From: Paraburkholderia nodosa
GTDB taxonomy: Bacteria; Pseudomonadota; Gammaproteobacteria; Burkholderiales; Burkholderiaceae
NCBI RefSeq assembly: GCF_001718195.1
Contig: NZ_MCNV01000012.1
Coordinates: 143,014-207,013 of the forward strand
Direction of reading: 5' to 3'
DNA: 64,000 nucleotides
Part shown: in pieces, positions 16,289-24,241 of the stretch
How positions within the stretch are numbered: position 1 is the first letter of the stretch
Layout: the number at the start of each line of letters is the position of its first letter
Position numbers and translations under genes: made by a program
The notes under the pieces: generated by a model
What the model was told of the DNA's origin: nothing
Databases searched by the model: none
The model's input: only the letters and a program-made list of their open reading frames with translations

Positions 16289-19267
16289 ATGAAGCGACAA
16301 GTACTCAAATCGATTCTGTTCGCGCTGCCGAAGGTACTCGCTCTGACGGCGCGCCGCTTCCCCGACTATCGTGAACGCCTCAAGGAGCGAGACCTGGTTG
16401 CCTGGATCGGGTTGATGGATCGGAGCCTCGGTCGCCTCATTGAGATCAGGAACGGTCGCATCCGGTCGCGAGCATGCTCGTATCAGGATGCGGAAGTGAG
16501 CATGCTGTTCAAGGACGTCGCCACGGCCCTCGAGTTCCTTTCTCCGCGCCAGGATCATGCCGACATTATTCATGCGGCGAAGAACTTCAAAGTCGTGACG
16601 GAGGGCGACGATGAACTGCTGGTGTGGTTCATGCAGACGCTCAGCATGATGCAAACCATCGGCCTGCCGATGGGCACGCCGATGCGAGATGGCACGCGCC
16701 GGTACACCACCTGTACGAACGGCGGGCCGCTGTTCGTCTACGTCAAGGAGGATCGCATCGTTCGGGTGACGCCTGTCGATCTGGACGACAAGGATGCTGC
16801 CAGTTGGGAGATAGAGGCACGCGGGCGCCGCTTCAGCCCGCCACGGCGAGGCCTCGTTGCGCCGCACGCGCTGGCGATCAAGTCGCTTGTCTATTCGGAC
16901 AAGCGCATTCTTCGTCCATTGAAGCGGGTCGATTTCGATCCCGACGGGGAACGCAATCCGCAGAACCGCGGCAAGTCGGGCTATGTACCCGTTAGCTGGG
17001 ACGAGGCCCTTGACATCGTCGCCAAAGAAATTAACCGGCAAAAACGCGTTCACGGTCCCGGTTCGATTACGTTCCCGATGTCGTCTCATCACCAGTGGGG
17101 CAATGTCGGCTACTACCTGAGCGCGCTAACGCGCTTTGCCAACCTGATTGGCTTCACCCGGGTGGCTGCGAACCCGGATAGCTGGGAAGGATGGTACTGG
17201 GGCGCGATGCATCACTTTGGCAATTCGATGCGCGTGGGCGTTCCGTCAGGCTATGGCGGCATCGAAGACTGCCTGAGGGAAGCGGAAATGATTGTCTTCT
17301 GGTCGTGCGACCCGGAAAGCACCAACGGGGCATATGCGGGATTCGAGGGCACGCCGCGGCGGCTATGGGCCAAGGAACTGGGTATCGAGTTTGTTCACAT
17401 CGATCCGCACTGCAATCCGACCGCACAGTTGCTGGGTGGGCGCTGGATTCCCGTGCGTCCGCAAACCGACGCGGCCCTCGCGACCGCCATCATGCACGTC
17501 TGGGTCGTGGAGGGTCTGTACGACGAGGATTACGTTGCGACCCGCACGACCGGCTTCGATGAGTGGCGCGCCTATCTGCTGGGGGAATCCGATGGGGTCC
17601 CGAAGACTCCCGAATGGCAGCAGTCCGAGACTGGCGTGCCGGCGAAAGATGTGCGGGCGCTCGCGCGCCTCTGGGGAAAGAAGAAGGTCTATCTCGCGGT
17701 CGGTATGACAGGTGCGGGGTTCGGCGGCGCAGGACGCGGCGCGACCGGGGCGCAGTGGGCGCGCTGCATGATCATGATGATGGCCATGCAGGGATGGGGC
17801 AAACCGGGCGTCAATTTCGGATGTCTGGAGCTCGGCGCTCCGCACGACCTGCACTTCTATTTCCCGGGCTACGCGGACGGCGGCATGTCCGGTGATCTCG
17901 CGTGGACCGCCAATGCGGTGAACAACTATCAGCGAATGCCGCACATTCTGACCATGAATCCCGTCAAGCAGATGGTTCCGCGGCAGCAGCTACCCGACGC
18001 CATCATCAACGGTCATGCAACGGGATACCTGTGGGACGGTATGTCTCAGGAAGCGCAGTTCGCGCCGTTTACTTATCCAATGCCCGGCTATTCGCCGATC
18101 CGCATGATTTATCGCTATGGCGGATCTGCTTTCAGCACGGTCACGAAATCCGGACGCTGGGCCGACGCCTACCGGCACCCCAGCATCGAGTTCGTGGTCA
18201 ATCAGTCGATCTGGATGGAGGGCGAGGCGCAGTTCGCCGATATCATTCTGCCGGCGTGCACGTCCCTGGAACGATGGGATATTGGCGAATGGTCGAATTC
18301 GGGCGGGTATGCGCATCACGGCTTCAACACCGTCAATCACCGCATGGTGATGATGCAACACAAATGCATCGAGCCGCTGGGCGAGTCCCGCTCCGACTAT
18401 GACATCTTCACAGCGATTCTGACCCGCCTCGGGCTCGGCGGCGTGTTCACCGAAGGATGCGGCGAACTCGACTGGGTCAAGAGGGTATTCGAATCGTCGG
18501 ATCTGCCGGATCACATTTCATGGCGCAACTTCTGCCGCAAAGGCTATTTTGTCGTCCCGCCCGAAAAGCCTGAACTGCGCCATCCGGTGGACATGCGCTG
18601 GTTCGCGGAAGGTCGTCGCAAGGATCTGCAGGAACCGCATCCGATGCCCTCGCAATACGCCGAAAAGTTCGGCATGGGGTTGCAGACGCCTAGCGGCAAG
18701 CTCGAGTTCGTGCCGGAGTTGCTGAAGCGGCACACCGCCGACAACCCCGAGCGGCCGCCGCTGAACCGGTATATCCCGTCGTGGGAGGGGCTGCGCAGCG
18801 AGCTGGCCCAGCGCTATCCGCTGCAACTGATTGCGACTCATAGCCGGTACAGCTTCCACACTCATTGCGACGGCAAGCATTCGTCGGTCAACAGCATCGA
18901 CGATCATCGCGCGTTGATCGGTGGGCATCGCTTCTGGCTGCTGCGGCTCGGCCCCGCCGACGCGGCGGCCCGGGGCATTGCCCATCGCGATCTCGTCAAG
19001 GTCTTCAACGACCGCGGCGCGGTTATTTGTGCGGCTGACGTGTCGCCACTGGTGGCCGTCGGCGTCGTGAAGTCATACGAGGCGAGCGCTGAATTCCAGC
19101 TCATCGAAATCGCCGGTGAGCGTGTCGAGATCGGCGGCTGCATGAACATGCTGACGCCTGACCGGCCCCAGACGGCCGGGACAAGCAGTATGAGCCCGAA
19201 TTCATGCCTCGTGCAGGTCGAAAAGTGGAAAGGCGCCGACGCGTTCATGCTCGGCCGCGCAGCATGA
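16289..19267 (+). CDS. Molybdopterin oxidoreductase, transhydroxylase-type large subunit with N-terminal SCP2-like extension
   Basis: This DMSO-reductase-superfamily catalytic subunit most resembles pyrogallol-phloroglucinol transhydroxylase (AthL) and resorcinol hydroxylase, which add hydroxyl groups to phenols using water-derived oxygen or a co-substrate. There is no CxxCxxxC iron-sulfur motif in the subunit, as in AthL. Residues aligned to the AthL active site (from memory) are His267 (AthL His144), Asp297-Ser298 in NPDSWEGW (Asp174-Ser175, the Mo-ligand serine) and Tyr524/Tyr528 in FYFPGY (Tyr404 region). The constant offset of 123 shows an N-terminal extension, residues 1 to about 125, absent from AthL and resembling an SCP2 lipid-binding domain. 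No twin-arginine signal is seen, so it is likely cytoplasmic. The small subunit starts 10 bp downstream. Confidence 0.85.
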   Translation: MKRQVLKSILFALPKVLALTARRFPDYRERLKERDLVAWIGLMDRSLGRLIEIRNGRIRSRACSYQDAEVSMLFKDVATALEFLSPRQDHADIIHAAKNFKVVTEGDDELLVWFMQTLSMMQTIGLPMGTPMRDGTRRYTTCTNGGPLFVYVKEDRIVRVTPVDLDDKDAASWEIEARGRRFSPPRRGLVAPHALAIKSLVYSDKRILRPLKRVDFDPDGERNPQNRGKSGYVPVSWDEALDIVAKEINRQKRVHGPGSITFPMSSHHQWGNVGYYLSALTRFANLIGFTRVAANPDSWEGWYWGAMHHFGNSMRVGVPSGYGGIEDCLREAEMIVFWSCDPESTNGAYAGFEGTPRRLWAKELGIEFVHIDPHCNPTAQLLGGRWIPVRPQTDAALATAIMHVWVVEGLYDEDYVATRTTGFDEWRAYLLGESDGVPKTPEWQQSETGVPAKDVRALARLWGKKKVYLAVGMTGAGFGGAGRGATGAQWARCMIMMMAMQGWGKPGVNFGCLELGAPHDLHFYFPGYADGGMSGDLAWTANAVNNYQRMPHILTMNPVKQMVPRQQLPDAIINGHATGYLWDGMSQEAQFAPFTYPMPGYSPIRMIYRYGGSAFSTVTKSGRWADAYRHPSIEFVVNQSIWMEGEAQFADIILPACTSLERWDIGEWSNSGGYAHHGFNTVNHRMVMMQHKCIEPLGESRSDYDIFTAILTRLGLGGVFTEGCGELDWVKRVFESSDLPDHISWRNFCRKGYFVVPPEKPELRHPVDMRWFAEGRRKDLQEPHPMPSQYAEKFGMGLQTPSGKLEFVPELLKRHTADNPERPPLNRYIPSWEGLRSELAQRYPLQLIATHSRYSFHTHCDGKHSSVNSIDDHRALIGGHRFWLLRLGPADAAARGIAHRDLVKVFNDRGAVICAADVSPLVAVGVVKSYEASAEFQLIEIAGERVEIGGCMNMLTPDRPQTAGTSSMSPNSCLVQVEKWKGADAFMLGRAA

Positions 19268-19277
19268 GGAGCACACG

Positions 19278-20141
19278 ATGAGCAAGTGGAATCTGGTTAT
19301 CAACGTCGGGCAATGTGAGAACTGCCAGAACTGCGTGATCGCTGCGAGAGACGAGCACGTGGGCAACGACTTTCCCGGGTACGCGGCACCCGCAGCGGTC
19401 GATGCCGAAAGCCCCATCCGCATCCTGCGCCGGGTCCAGGGCGACTCGCACATGGTCGAGACGACGTACCTGCCGGTCATGTGCAATCACTGTGACGACG
19501 CGCCATGCATGCGAGTGGGTGGCGATGCGATCCGCAAACGCGCCGACGGTATCGTCATCATCGATCCAGAGAAGGCCAGGGGCAGAAAGGACATCGTGAA
19601 AGCCTGTCCGTACAGGGCGATCGTCTGGAACGAGGCACTGCAACTGCCACAGATCTGGATCTTCGACGCGCATCTGCTGGACGAGGGTTGGCAACAGCCG
19701 CGATGCGGGCAGTCATGTCCTACCGGTGTTTTCGAAACCATCAGGCTCGATGACGCTGCAATGGCACACAAAGCGCGACGCGAAGGGCTCAGGGTTCTGG
19801 AGCCCAAACTCAAGACAAAGCCCCGGGTGTGGTATCGCGGCCTCGAACGCTGGGATACCTGCTTTATTGGCGGCAGCGTCAGCGCACGGGTGGGGCAGGT
19901 AGACGAGTGCGTGGCTTCGGCCGCAGTCGCGTTGTATACGGGCGGCCAGAAGGTTGCCGATACCGTCACCGACGCGTTTGGCGACTTTCGGTTCGCAGGA
20001 CTGGCCAAAGACAGCGGGCGCTATCGAATCGAGGTACGCCATGACCTCGGCGATGCGTCGCGTGACTGTCAGCTGGGCGAAAGCGTCTATCTGGGCGAGA
20101 TCGAACTCGCCCGGTCGACCAATGAAGTCGAGGCCGCCTGA
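19278..20141 (+). CDS. Transhydroxylase-type iron-sulfur small subunit with C-terminal Cna-B/transthyretin-like domain
   Basis: This is the electron-transfer partner of the Mo subunit. Ferredoxin-like cysteines are Cys13, 16, 19; Cys69, 72, 77; Cys110; Cys143 and Cys147. AthS-type subunits have twelve for three [4Fe-4S] clusters. Here the fourth Cys of motif 1 is Ala23, and the CxxC expected before AHLLD is Trp127-Ile-Phe-Asp130. Two complete sets remain (13/16/19/147 and 69/72/77/110), so two clusters are predicted. Residues about 190-280 form a beta domain (GGQKVADTVTDAFGDFRF) like the C-terminal domain of AthS. AGGAG lies before the ATG. DVHE-type linker and DPEKARGRKD are conserved. Three further Cys in the tail are not cluster-like. 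Confidence 0.85.
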   Translation: MSKWNLVINVGQCENCQNCVIAARDEHVGNDFPGYAAPAAVDAESPIRILRRVQGDSHMVETTYLPVMCNHCDDAPCMRVGGDAIRKRADGIVIIDPEKARGRKDIVKACPYRAIVWNEALQLPQIWIFDAHLLDEGWQQPRCGQSCPTGVFETIRLDDAAMAHKARREGLRVLEPKLKTKPRVWYRGLERWDTCFIGGSVSARVGQVDECVASAAVALYTGGQKVADTVTDAFGDFRFAGLAKDSGRYRIEVRHDLGDASRDCQLGESVYLGEIELARSTNEVEAA

Positions 20142-20179
20142 CGCCACTATCTCTTTCGCTCACGCCCTCAATTTTATAA

Positions 20180-20212
20180 TTGACTAAAAAATCAGAAGTG
20201 AGTGTAATATAC
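20180..20212 (+). promoter_or_regulatory. Promoter with shared operator (copy D, weaker) before second TetR
   Basis: TTGACT (20180-20185), a 17-bp spacer and TGTAAT (20203-20208, 5 of 6) make a good promoter. ATCAG at +11 and TGAG at +19 match copies A-C exactly in register, and the inner TCA-N4-TGA dyad is intact. The outer right half-site is not conserved (TATAC instead of TGTCA). It reads toward the TetR gene at 20313. Confidence 0.55.
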
Positions 20213-20312
20213 AAATAGAGCGATCCGAACGTGTGTTGACTCATTGAGAACCCGCCGCTGGCGCGCCTCGGTTCCGGTGAACGCAGAAGGCGTCGCTCGC
20301 CAGCGCTACATC

Positions 20313-20885
20313 ATGAAGCACGAACGTTTGACACACGCACAAAGGAAGCGGCAGACCCGCGAGCGCCTCTTTGACGCTGCAAGAACCGTTTTCCTTGAGA
20401 AGGGCGTGGCCGCTACGAGCGTGGAGGACATTGCCGGGGCGGCGGGTTACACACGCGGAGCCTTCTACTCGAACTTCCGCGGCAAACGGGACGTGCTGGT
20501 TGAGCTGTTGCAGCGCGACGCAGTTCTGGCCCGCGAGAACATGCAGGCCTTCATTGAAATGGGCGGCACGCCCAAAGAGATGCTGGCACGCGCGATCGCC
20601 TGCTACGGCAATGGGGAATTTGACAGCGATTGCTTCCCCCTTTGGATCGAAGCGCAACTTCTCGCGCGTCAAGATAATTTGTTCGGGGAGCGTCTTGATG
20701 TATTGCGGCACGAGACGCTCTTCCATATCAGCAACTGCTTGCGGGCGTTCGTGCCTGATGCCGACAGGCTATGGTCTGGAGGCGCTGATGCGCTCGCGGT
20801 CGCTCTGATGAGCCTGTCTGATGGGCTTCAGTTCGTCAGGATGTGCAACACGCAGACGGTCAAAGGCCAGGTTCGCGGTCCGTAG
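20313..20885 (+). CDS. TetR-family regulator
   Basis: The DNA-binding domain is at the extreme N-terminus: RERLFDAARTVFLEKGVAAT followed by the recognition segment VEDIAGAAGYTRGAFYSNF (about residues 37-55). A helical effector domain follows. The length of 190 aa from ATG 20313 is normal; an in-frame GTG at 20277 or TTG at 20244 would add 12 or 23 residues with no better ribosome site. It follows the Mo small subunit by 170 bp and sits behind the copy-D promoter, so it may be autoregulated and respond to a pathway intermediate. The effector cannot be deduced. Confidence 0.85.
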   Translation: MKHERLTHAQRKRQTRERLFDAARTVFLEKGVAATSVEDIAGAAGYTRGAFYSNFRGKRDVLVELLQRDAVLARENMQAFIEMGGTPKEMLARAIACYGNGEFDSDCFPLWIEAQLLARQDNLFGERLDVLRHETLFHISNCLRAFVPDADRLWSGGADALAVALMSLSDGLQFVRMCNTQTVKGQVRGP

Positions 20886-20972
20886 TCATCGGTTCGCGAT
20901 TCAGACGTCACAAGACGATGTCCTCAGCGCGACCGGCAATGCCGTAACAGAGACACCTGGTTTATCTCAACG

Positions 20973-21911
20973 ATGGAATATATCGAAAGTTTGCGCCTTT
21001 TCCGCACCATCGTCGAAGTCAAAAACTTTCGGCGAGCTGGCGAAATGATGGGCCTGTCACCCTCGGTCGTCTCCCGTGCGATTGCGTCGTTGGAAGAGCG
21101 CCTCGGGGCGCGACTGTTTCACCGGTCGACTCGACAATTTTCGTTGACGGAAGCTGCGGAGTGCTTCTACGACGGGTGTTGCCGCGTCCTCGACGATCTG
21201 GATTGCATGGAAGCGAGCGCCGCGGACCACGGCCGGCTACCGACGGGAGTGTTACGACTGGTTGCGCACACGACGGCCGCCCTGACGTGGCTGCCGCCGT
21301 TGATTGCGTCGTTCAGACGGAAACACGCAAATGTCACGCTCGATATCACGCTGACTGAGCGGCCAGTTGACCTGACGGCCGACGGTTACGATCTGGGTAT
21401 CGTGCTGCCATTCATGCTGGCGACGGATCTGGCAGTGACACGGCTTCTGCAGCGGTTACCGCTCGTCATCGTGACAACGGAAGCTTACCTTGGCACGCAT
21501 CCTCGGCCACGGCATCCTGCTGATCTCGAGCAACATGCATTCGTGACGGTTCCGCCTTCAATGCACAAGCCGTTTGTCACGTTTCGGACAGGAGAGGAGA
21601 AGATCGCCGTCCCGATCAACTACGAGATATCGTCGAACAATCCGATCTTTAACCGCGACGTCATTCTGGAGGGATTGGGCATCGGTTTGCTTCCCATCGC
21701 GCTCGTGGAAGAAGACATCAAGTCGGGACGACTCATTCGACTGCTGGAAGACTTCGAGATCGCGGATACCGCGGCGGAGGTCCGGCTGGCATATATAGGG
21801 CGCGCGATGTTGCCAGCGAAGGTTAGAGCGTTTATCGATCACGCCGCGGCGTTCTTCGAGGTTAGTGAAGGCAGTGCCACTCGCCCACAGGTTGTCCGGG
21901 AACACCAATGA
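20973..21911 (+). CDS. LysR-family transcriptional regulator
   Basis: A winged helix-turn-helix at residues 1-60 (FRRAGEMMGLSPSVVSRAIA, then LEERLGARLFHRSTR) is followed by a periplasmic-binding-fold effector domain (VTLDITLTERPVDLTADGYD near residue 120). At 312 aa it has full family length. It belongs to the AaeR/DhcR-like branch with VVSRAI in the recognition helix. It is co-directional with the catabolic cluster and 87 bp after the TetR gene, an unusual placement for a LysR activator, which is usually divergent. Its target may be the ompW or Mo-enzyme promoters; that is inference. Confidence 0.88.
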   Translation: MEYIESLRLFRTIVEVKNFRRAGEMMGLSPSVVSRAIASLEERLGARLFHRSTRQFSLTEAAECFYDGCCRVLDDLDCMEASAADHGRLPTGVLRLVAHTTAALTWLPPLIASFRRKHANVTLDITLTERPVDLTADGYDLGIVLPFMLATDLAVTRLLQRLPLVIVTTEAYLGTHPRPRHPADLEQHAFVTVPPSMHKPFVTFRTGEEKIAVPINYEISSNNPIFNRDVILEGLGIGLLPIALVEEDIKSGRLIRLLEDFEIADTAAEVRLAYIGRAMLPAKVRAFIDHAAAFFEVSEGSATRPQVVREHQ

Positions 21912-21967
21912 TGCAGCAGACATTCGGAAAATTGATTTCTTGAGAGGGTTGAGTGTCTTGCGCATAA

Positions 21968-22002
21968 TTGACACAACGATCAATATTGAATCTAATGTTA
22001 TT
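21968..22002 (+). promoter_or_regulatory. Promoter with shared operator (copy C)
   Basis: TTGACA (21968-21973), a 17-bp spacer and TCTAAT (21991-21996, 5 of 6) form a promoter. The inner operator half-sites here make a perfect palindrome (TCAATATTGA, 21980-21989) and the outer right arm reads TGTTA. The register is identical to copies A, B and D. It reads into about 215 bp without a convincing gene and then the small membrane protein at 22218, which may be its target. Confidence 0.58.
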
Positions 22003-22217
22003 AACAGTCTTTGCTCTTGTCTCGGTAGAGAGCGGTGTCATGGCGGAGTCGCATGCCAGGCGCGCAGTCGCGAGTGTGCGCGTACCACAGAAGGGAGTGT
22101 GAAGGCGAGGCGCTTAAGGCTATTGGATCACATGCCGCTGCCGACCGACTGCACGTGGACCTGCAATGTCCTGGCAAACACATTGGAGGGCAGGCGGCCC
22201 GTCGCCAATTGAATACG

Positions 22218-22655
22218 ATGAATGCAACACTCTTATCAGCTACAGCGGCATTGTTCGGTGCAGCGATTGGCGGCCTGACATCTCTTGTTACTCAACGAAC
22301 GCAGGCAAGGGCAGAGTGGCTCGCGCACGACCGCATCCGCCGACAGGACCTCTATAGAGAATTCATCGAGCAGGCATCGCAATGCTATGTCCACGCGCTA
22401 CAGCACAAAGAGCCGGACGTTACCGCACTCGTCAGTCTGTTCGCTAAGATAAGTCGCATGCGTGTCCAATCCTCCACCGAGGTTTCCATTGAAGCCGATC
22501 AGATCGGGCGAAAGATTGTGGACACCTATGATGCCCCGGAGAAAACTTTCCTCGAACTGCGCGAAATGCTCGCCGATGGCTCGATCGACATTCTCAACCG
22601 ATTCAGCGATCTTTGCCGTGACGAATTCGATTCGCTGCGGTCGGAGCAATTTTGA
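22218..22655 (+). CDS. Small membrane-anchored protein of unknown function
   Basis: From ATG 22218 this gives 145 aa: one N-terminal hydrophobic segment (residues about 3-22, with the glycine-rich run LFGAAIGGLTSLV) and then a charged helical domain containing QRTQARAEWLAHDRIRRQDL. Short proteins of this layout are common and uncharacterised in Burkholderiaceae. The frame is open upstream to 22035, but that part has no membrane or coding character. It is the first gene after the copy-C promoter. I do not recognise a function. Confidence 0.6.
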   Translation: MNATLLSATAALFGAAIGGLTSLVTQRTQARAEWLAHDRIRRQDLYREFIEQASQCYVHALQHKEPDVTALVSLFAKISRMRVQSSTEVSIEADQIGRKIVDTYDAPEKTFLELREMLADGSIDILNRFSDLCRDEFDSLRSEQF

Positions 22656-22741
22656 GTGAACCATTAGGCGTGAACAGCTCTGGCTTCCCGTCGACATTCG
22701 AGTAGAACGCGTCTCGAACAACTAGTGCGAAAGGTGCGGAT

Positions 22742-23023
22742 ATGACGACAGGTCGCTACAGGGCGGATAGGCAGTGGTTGATCGAGCATGATATGGAACT
22801 GGCGCGAAGTGCTTCCCACATCGCAAGCATGCTGCATGAAGAAAGCATGCAGGCAGCCATCAGGGAAACCCTTCTTCAGTTCGAGGCCGCGCACGGACCT
22901 GAGGAGTTGAAAATATTCACACGCGCCCTCGCCAGGAAGCTGGAGGAGCGCGGAAACCTGAGAGCAGCCGAGGTAATCCGGGGGTTTGTAAAGCATGGCC
23001 CGTCGCCAGGGGCAACGCCTTAA
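22742..23023 (+). CDS. Small hypothetical protein, helical
   Basis: This 93-aa protein is almost entirely charged amphipathic helix (LARSASHIASMLHEESMQAA, then EELKIFTRALARKLEERGNL), with no signal peptide, membrane segment or cysteine. It starts 86 bp after the preceding small membrane protein on the same strand and could be its cotranscribed partner. The composition suggests a helical-bundle or protein-binding role; the function is unknown. About 200 bp without a gene follows before phaB. Confidence 0.5.
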   Translation: MTTGRYRADRQWLIEHDMELARSASHIASMLHEESMQAAIRETLLQFEAAHGPEELKIFTRALARKLEERGNLRAAEVIRGFVKHGPSPGATP

Positions 23024-23224
23024 ACCTTCGCTTCGCTCGCGTTCGCGCAAGAGCGGATGGTTATGCAAAGCGCCCGTATCAGCATGTAAAGCAATGAGTT
23101 TCGGGTTTTCGCGAGTTGTCCAACAGTTCTAACGCGATTTTCGAGTGCGTGTAAAACGCGACTCATCGTAGCTGTACCTGAAAGCGTTTCGATCTACCAA
23201 CGTAGCGCATGGGAGGCGGCAACA

Positions 23225-23965
23225 ATGGCACAGCGAATTGCTTATGTAACAGGGGGCATGGGCGGAATCGGAACCGCAATATGCCAGCGGCTCCATAACG
23301 ACGGATTTACCGTAGTCGCCGGCTGTGGGCCAAATTCATTGCGTCGCGAGCGGTGGCTGACCGAGCAGGCTGCACTCGGTTTTTCCTTCACCGCCTCGGA
23401 GGGCAACGTCGCGGACTGGGAATCAACTGAGGTCGCCTTCGCCAAGGTAAAGAAGGAGATCGGCGAGATCGATGTGCTGGTGAACAACGCGGGCATTACG
23501 CGAGACGGCGTGTTTCGCAAGATGTCACGTGAGAACTGGAACGAAGTCATTGCCACGAATCTGACCAGTCTTTTCAATGTGACCAAGCAGGTCATCGACG
23601 GGATGGTCGGAAGGGGATGGGGGCGCATCATCAACATCTCCTCCGTGAATGGACAAAAAGGACAGTTCGGCCAGACCAACTACTCGACCGCAAAGGCAGG
23701 CATTCATGGCTTTACGATGGCGCTTGCCCAGGAAGTCGCGACAAAGGGCATCACGGTGAATACGGTATCCCCCGGGTACATCGGGACGGATATGGTTCGG
23801 GCCGTTCGTCCCGAAGTGCTTGATGCCATCGTCCAGAGCATTCCAGTCAGGCGCCTCGGAGAAGCCAATGAGATCGCTTCAATTGTCTCGTGGCTCGCCA
23901 GCGATGAAGCGGCCTTTTCGACTGGAGCGGACTTCTCGCTGAATGGTGGGCTTCACATGGGGTAA
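23225..23965 (+). CDS. phaB: Acetoacetyl-CoA reductase (NADPH), SDR family
   Basis: PhaB reduces acetoacetyl-CoA to (R)-3-hydroxybutyryl-CoA for polyhydroxybutyrate synthesis. The Rossmann motif TGGMGGIG (residues 9-16), the NNAG motif near 88-91, and the catalytic Ser-Tyr-Lys set in NISSVNGQKGQFGQTNYSTAKAG are intact, as is PGYIGTDM, characteristic of PhaB. The length of 246 aa matches. GGAGG precedes the ATG by about 7 bases. No phaC or phaA is adjacent, so this is probably an additional copy rather than the main pha operon gene. It stands alone between small unknown genes and an MFS transporter. Confidence 0.88.
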   Translation: MAQRIAYVTGGMGGIGTAICQRLHNDGFTVVAGCGPNSLRRERWLTEQAALGFSFTASEGNVADWESTEVAFAKVKKEIGEIDVLVNNAGITRDGVFRKMSRENWNEVIATNLTSLFNVTKQVIDGMVGRGWGRIINISSVNGQKGQFGQTNYSTAKAGIHGFTMALAQEVATKGITVNTVSPGYIGTDMVRAVRPEVLDAIVQSIPVRRLGEANEIASIVSWLASDEAAFSTGADFSLNGGLHMG

Positions 23966-24241
23966 GGATCTCAACCGAAGTCAATTTGCTCTCTCGCGGG
24001 TAACCGGGTGGCGGCGACACTCCCTCTCCGCCGCGTAACTGGTCGTCGGATCCCTGACCACTGCCAGTTGAGTCGAGGCCGCGGCACGAAAGGTCGCGGC
24101 GGCTTCGACATCGATTGATAACCACAGAACATCAATCGTTCAGAAAATTGCACTTATCGTTTTGCCGGCTCCGGGCGAATATGGCGAAAGCCACAATCGA
24201 CCGGAACGCCGCGTATGTTCCAGAATTCAGGAGACACCTCG

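Noticed and set aside
16289..19267. Formate dehydrogenase or DMSO/nitrate reductase as identity for the Mo subunit
   Set aside because: No Cys or SeCys Mo ligand and no N-terminal CxxCxxxC cluster; the NPDS motif and the partner's beta domain point to the transhydroxylase branch.
22035..22217. N-terminal extension of the small membrane protein
   Set aside because: The region has no coding character, and the membrane helix starts right after ATG 22218, as expected for an anchor.
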